In this document: in pieces, positions 60,664 through 64,000 of the stretch
Position numbering within the stretch: position 1 is the first letter of the stretch
Layout: the number at the start of each line of letters is the position of its first letter
NCBI GenBank assembly: GCA_023458755.1
Contig: JAEWYE010000028.1
Span: 1 to 64,000 of the forward strand
Reading direction: 5' to 3'
Length of the DNA: 64,000 nt
From: Bacillota bacterium
GTDB taxonomy: Bacteria > Bacillota > Clostridia > Oscillospirales > Acutalibacteraceae
The notes under the pieces: generated by a model
Databases searched by the model: none
Told to the model about the DNA's origin: nothing
What the model saw: the letters and a program-made list of their open reading frames with translations, nothing else
Position numbers and translations under genes: made by a program

Positions 60664-61372
60664 TCGAATCTGGTCACCGGAAAACTACGCGCTGTTTCTG
60701 GAAGAACTAAAGGATCAGGCGGACGAAAAATACAGGGCGTTTAACCAAAAGCTGATACCGAACAGCAAGCCGATGCTGGGCATTCGGCTGCCAAAGCTGC
60801 GCGCACTTGGAAAAGAAATCGCAAAAGGGGATTGGCGTAGGTATCTCAAAGCTGCTCAAAGTCAAAGCACATATTATGAAGAAGTTATGCTGCATGGAAT
60901 TGTCATTGGTGCCGTAAAAGCGGATATTACCGAAATTTTACCGCTGGTTGCCGCCTTTGTGCCGAGTATTGATAATTGGGGCATATGCGACAGTTTTTGT
61001 GCCGGACTGAAAATTACGGCAAAACATAAAAAAGAAGTCTTTGCCTTTTTGCAGGAGTACCTGCAGTCGGACAAAGAATTCTTTCTTCGGTTTGCGGTTG
61101 TATTGCTGATGGATTTTTATGTTGAAGCGGAATACATCGACCGGCTGCTTCCGATTTTCTTTCAAATCCGTCATGAGGGGTATTATGTGAAAATGGCAGT
61201 GGCTTGGGCAATTTCAGTCTGCTTCGTAAAGTTTGAGCAAAAGACGATGATTTATTTAAAAAACAATTCGCTGGATAATTTCACCTATAATAAGGCTCTG
61301 CAAAAAATACTGGAGTCTTACCGCGTAACAGACGAAACGAAAGTATTGATCCGCAGTATGAAACGAAACTGA
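60656..61372 (+). CDS. AlkD-like DNA alkylation repair protein
   Basis: A 238-residue all-helical HEAT-repeat protein of the AlkC/AlkD superfamily: NSKPMLGIRLPKLRALGKEI, YYEEVMLHGIVIGAVK, VPSIDNWGICDSFCAGLKIT and GYYVKMAVAWAISVCFVKF. AlkD glycosylases remove bulky or positively charged alkylated bases. The catalytic Asp of the family probably lies in the NWxxCDSF motif. It overlaps the DUF1653 gene. Confidence 0.9.
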   Translation: MNNRIWSPENYALFLEELKDQADEKYRAFNQKLIPNSKPMLGIRLPKLRALGKEIAKGDWRRYLKAAQSQSTYYEEVMLHGIVIGAVKADITEILPLVAAFVPSIDNWGICDSFCAGLKITAKHKKEVFAFLQEYLQSDKEFFLRFAVVLLMDFYVEAEYIDRLLPIFFQIRHEGYYVKMAVAWAISVCFVKFEQKTMIYLKNNSLDNFTYNKALQKILESYRVTDETKVLIRSMKRN

Positions 61373-61437
61373 ATTTTTCCAAAATTAAGAGGAAGTCGCA
61401 TTTCGGTTTGACCGGGGGTTTCTCTATACAAATAAGA

Positions 61438-61468
61438 GAAGGGAGGGGCATAACCCTCTCCCTTCAAA
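61438..61468. terminator. Terminator between AlkD-like and MATE genes
   Basis: GAAGGGAGGGG and CCCTCTCCCTTC (61438-61465) form a GC-rich hairpin with one bulge; CAAAAAT follows on the plus side and TCTTATTTG on the minus side. It lies between two converging genes. Confidence 0.65.
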
Positions 61469-61495
61469 AATATCTGATCTTAGCACAGTTGGTGC

Positions 61496-62914
61496 CTAAT
61501 CAATTACGTGGTGGCTGCACCACTTTTTCCCTTTGTACCGGGTGTAGAAAATAATTCCACGCACGCCCCATTCGGCATCCATGGCAACCCATACGCCCAA
61601 AATTCCGAAATGCAGCACGATGCCCAGCAGATAGCCAAGTACAACACGGAACAGCCACATGGAAAGCATGGAAACGATTGAAGTGAATTTCGAATCTCCC
61701 GCCGCGCGCAGGGCAGCCGGTGTAAGAAAACTGATTGGCCAAACAAACGGCTGGACAATTGCGGTAATGAGTACAATTTCAAAAACTTCGGGAATAATTT
61801 CTGGCGGCGGTGAAAATAGCTGAATCAGAATCGGGAACAGCGGAAGAAGAACGACTGCCGTTATAGCGCAGAAAAAAGACGCTGCCCCCAAAAAAGAACG
61901 GATGAATTTACGGGCGTCTTTTATATCGCGCCGCCCCATGCATTGCCCAACTACGGTAACAACCGTTAGACACAAGGCGTTCGCACTGATTTGCAGCAGA
62001 TTTACGAGCGAACCGCTGATGGCGTTGACCGCCATGGAAAGCGTACCGAGCTGCACGATGAAGGTTTGGGTCAGTATTTTGCCGCCGTTGAAAAACATCT
62101 GTTCCGCGGCGAAAGGAATACCAATATATAAAATTCGTTTGATAATAGAAAAATCTACATGGAATACATCTTTTAAGTGGAAATTGAGCGAATGGTTGAA
62201 CTTTATCAGATAAACCAGTGCGCACACCAACCCGAACCAACGAGCCAGATTTAATGAAATAACCATACCCAAAACGCCCATGTGAAGAATATTGATAAAG
62301 ACAACATTCAAAAAAACATAGGACAGGTTTAAAATCAACGAAAGTGTCAAGGAAGATTTGGTTTTGCCGATGCCTCTCAGCGCACCGCATACGGCTTCCA
62401 TGACAGCGATGCCAGGGTAAGAAATACAACTGCCGATTAAGTAAATTCTTGCGTTGTGGAATACGGCCGCTTCTGCCTGCCCGAACAGCAGATTAAGCGT
62501 ACCAGTATGAAAAACAATCACCAGTATGCTAATGGTGACTGCGAGCGTCGCAACCGATGTAATGGCACCGGCCGTGGATTTTGATACCATCGCGTCGTTT
62601 TGAACGCCTTTATATTGCGCGATTACCACGGTGCCGCCGGTTGCCACCGCAATAAACACGTTGACTAAAAATATATTCAGGGAGTCTACCATGTTAACTG
62701 CGCTGACCGCTGCTACTCCGGAGGAACTTACCATGGCGGTGTTGAGCAGATTTAAGCATATGATAAAGGCTTGGTCAATTAAAATCGGGATAAAAATAGC
62801 GATAACTTGCCGATAGTTCATGGATTGACCGGAAAAAAACTTATCGAGCAAGCAGACAATTTTTTGCTTATATTTGGCCAAATGTTCAACTTCCTTTTTG
62901 AAAATTACTCCCAT
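61496..62914 (-). CDS. MATE family efflux transporter
   Basis: About 461-472 residues with twelve predicted membrane helices in two halves. Family-like stretches include SVSAVNMVDSLNIF-type (AAVSAVNMVDSLNIFLVNVF), GGTVVIAQYKG, and GQCMGRRDIKDARKFIRSFL in the second half. MATE proteins export drugs or metabolites using Na+ or H+. ATG at 62914 has no ribosome site; TTG at 62881 has AAGGAAG upstream and may be the true start. Substrate cannot be told. Confidence 0.9.
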   Translation of the reverse strand: MGVIFKKEVEHLAKYKQKIVCLLDKFFSGQSMNYRQVIAIFIPILIDQAFIICLNLLNTAMVSSSGVAAVSAVNMVDSLNIFLVNVFIAVATGGTVVIAQYKGVQNDAMVSKSTAGAITSVATLAVTISILVIVFHTGTLNLLFGQAEAAVFHNARIYLIGSCISYPGIAVMEAVCGALRGIGKTKSSLTLSLILNLSYVFLNVVFINILHMGVLGMVISLNLARWFGLVCALVYLIKFNHSLNFHLKDVFHVDFSIIKRILYIGIPFAAEQMFFNGGKILTQTFIVQLGTLSMAVNAISGSLVNLLQISANALCLTVVTVVGQCMGRRDIKDARKFIRSFLGAASFFCAITAVVLLPLFPILIQLFSPPPEIIPEVFEIVLITAIVQPFVWPISFLTPAALRAAGDSKFTSIVSMLSMWLFRVVLGYLLGIVLHFGILGVWVAMDAEWGVRGIIFYTRYKGKKWCSHHVID

Positions 62915-63042
62915 TCTAGCATATTTCCGGCTTGTAAAAAACCATTTTTAGAATATAAAACCAAAAAGTCAAGTTCTGTCGTTTTTTGATGAAAATTTTA
63001 CTTTTCACAATTAGCCATCCGCTTTTTGTTTGGGGCAGACAA

Positions 63043-63090
63043 AACAGCAGCTTTCTGCCGTGTTTCATTCTGCGGCAGGAAACTGCTGTT
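63043..63090 (-). terminator. Terminator of the GGDEF-PAS gene
   Basis: AACAGCAG-TTTCTGCCG and CGGCAGGAAACTGCTGTT (63043-63090) form a long stem, followed on the minus strand by TTTTGTCTG. It lies 30 bases after the stop at 63123. Confidence 0.75.
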
Positions 63091-63122
63091 CCATTTAGCC
63101 TATTCTGTTGTTTCATGTTTGC

Positions 63123-64000
63123 TTATGTTTGCAGTTTATATTTCGTGATATCATTTGCACAAAGGAGGACTGCGTTTTTATTTTTTTGCCATTCTATTTT
63201 TGAGGCGGCGGTCAGTGACCACATATGCATTTGATCGTTATAGATTTCCAAAGACGCGGCGTTCTGTTTGTGTTCCAAACTCTGTATCGGGCAGCCGGTA
63301 CAAGGTTCCTGACGGTTCCGCAAAGCAACATAACATTTTTCTCCCGGTTTAATGTCGGGATATAAATCGCGTGCCTTTTGATTCATATACAGTAAACGAT
63401 AATCGGTTTGGTCAATTACATAGGTAAGGCTGGGAATATGGTCCAGCAGAAGTTCATTATGCAGAAAAGCATCATTTTGTTCACCGCTCTCCTCTGCTTT
63501 TGCGCTATCTGCTTCCAAACAGAGGCAAGTATCGTATTCTTCCTGATAAAATGCGTAATTGCTTTTCCCAAATCGTTTCGCATGATACAGGGCAACATCC
63601 GCTTTTTTATAAAGTTCCTGATATGTAGAGCCGTCCGTGGGATAAATGGCGATTCCGATACTGCCGGAAATTGCGTAGTCGTTTTTCTCGCCGGTTAGGG
63701 TTTGCTTTAATAATGCGCAGAAAGCTTCCGCTTTCTCTTTTACTACTTTGTCGGAACTGAAATCTTTCATTAGAATCATAAATTCATCGCCGCCGATTCG
63801 ACCGACAACGTCAGAACCGCGGAATAATTTTTTTATTTTGGGGGCAATGTCGTGCAAAACAGTGTCACCGCACATATGACCTAAATTGTCATTGATGGCC
63901 TTGAAATTGTCGACATCCATAATAAACAAAGCGTGTCGGCAGCCGATACTGCTTTTTAGACAGGCAGTAATCAGCCTTTCGGTGGTGACCTTATTATACA
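63123..64000 (-). CDS. GGDEF-PAS diguanylate cyclase, 5' truncated by window
   Basis: The frame is open to the window edge, giving ~292 residues. The visible start YNKVTTERLITACLKSSIG is the end of the DxLTGLYN motif, so the gene continues beyond 64000. An intact GGDEF active site follows (VVGRIGGDEFMILM) with MDVDNFKAINDNLGH. No RxxD inhibitory site is seen (LRGSDVVG lies at that place as FRGSD). After the GGDEF domain comes a PAS-like domain of ~110 residues with Cys pairs (GEKCYVALRNRQEPCTGCPI). PAS after GGDEF is unusual. Likely makes c-di-GMP. Confidence 0.88.
   Translation of the reverse strand, partial: YNKVTTERLITACLKSSIGCRHALFIMDVDNFKAINDNLGHMCGDTVLHDIAPKIKKLFRGSDVVGRIGGDEFMILMKDFSSDKVVKEKAEAFCALLKQTLTGEKNDYAISGSIGIAIYPTDGSTYQELYKKADVALYHAKRFGKSNYAFYQEEYDTCLCLEADSAKAEESGEQNDAFLHNELLLDHIPSLTYVIDQTDYRLLYMNQKARDLYPDIKPGEKCYVALRNRQEPCTGCPIQSLEHKQNAASLEIYNDQMHMWSLTAASKIEWQKNKNAVLLCANDITKYKLQT

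Noticed and set aside
1..64000. CRISPR arrays, rRNA and tRNA genes, prophage
   Set aside because: No regularly spaced repeats, no rRNA-like or tRNA cloverleaf sequences, and no phage structural or integrase genes were seen by reading.

Overview
The window reads as chromosomal DNA of an anaerobic, Gram-positive, motile Clostridia. Placement near the Oscillospiraceae/Ruminococcaceae is an inference from overall gene style, not a search. Support comes from a CsrA-FliW-flagellin block, FliY with CheC-like domains, CheC and CheD, no P- or L-ring genes, strong AGGAGG-type ribosome binding sites and frequent TTG/GTG starts. About 51 kb of the 64 kb is a nearly complete flagellum and chemotaxis island; the rest is ordinary chromosomal genes.

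Layout. (1) 1-330: the 3' end of an IS200/IS605-family transposase and its hairpin-rich right end. (2) 438-7688, minus strand: flgM-flgN-flgK-flgL-DUF6470(YviE-like)-fliW-csrA, then the flagellin gene with its own sigma-D promoter and a long leader. (3) 7689-8476: an AT-rich divergent control region with a strong sigma-A promoter and a cluster of AAATATTGC repeats. (4) 8477-33701, plus strand: the main fla/che operon flgB-flgC-fliE-fliF-fliG-fliH-fliI-fliJ-fliK-flgD-TIGR02530-flgE-flbD-fliM-fliY-cheY-fliO-fliP-fliQ-fliR-flhB-flhA-sigD-flgF-flgG-fapA-cheC-cheD. (5) 33835-37470, minus: fliD-fliS and a FliT-like gene. (6) 37744-38853, plus: an HD-GYP c-di-GMP phosphodiesterase. (7) 39074-42262, minus: a cheW-pilZ-cheW-mcp operon. 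(8) 42491-44192, minus: a YlqG/FliK-like gene and a stand-alone FlhB C-domain. (9) 44310-50116, plus: cheA-cheR-cheB, then an MCP with a Pro/Glu-rich tail. (10) 50200-52412: a small unknown gene and an EAL-CBS-GGDEF protein. (11) 52496-64000: alpha-galactosidase, a YitT protein, a heterodimeric ABC exporter divergent from an AraC regulator, DUF1653, an AlkD-like gene, a MATE transporter and a truncated GGDEF-PAS gene.

How it fits together. The fla/che operon makes the basal body, export gate, hook and sigma-D. FlgM should hold sigma-D until the hook is finished. Sigma-D-type promoters (TAAA-N16-CCGATA) are visible before flagellin, flgM, fliD and the cheW-pilZ operon. FliW and CsrA can control flagellin translation through a leader hairpin that displays AUGGAU. 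CheA/W/Y/R/B/C/D and two MCPs form the sensory arm. HD-GYP, PilZ, EAL-GGDEF and GGDEF proteins tie motility to c-di-GMP.

Most notable: a repeated ~80-residue module of the form VGGxxIDFGxxNxxLLxGY is present three times in FlgE, once in FlgL and, degraded, in FlgD. The fla/che promoter carries an operator-like repeat cluster. motA, motB, fliL, flhF and flhG are absent from this otherwise complete locus.
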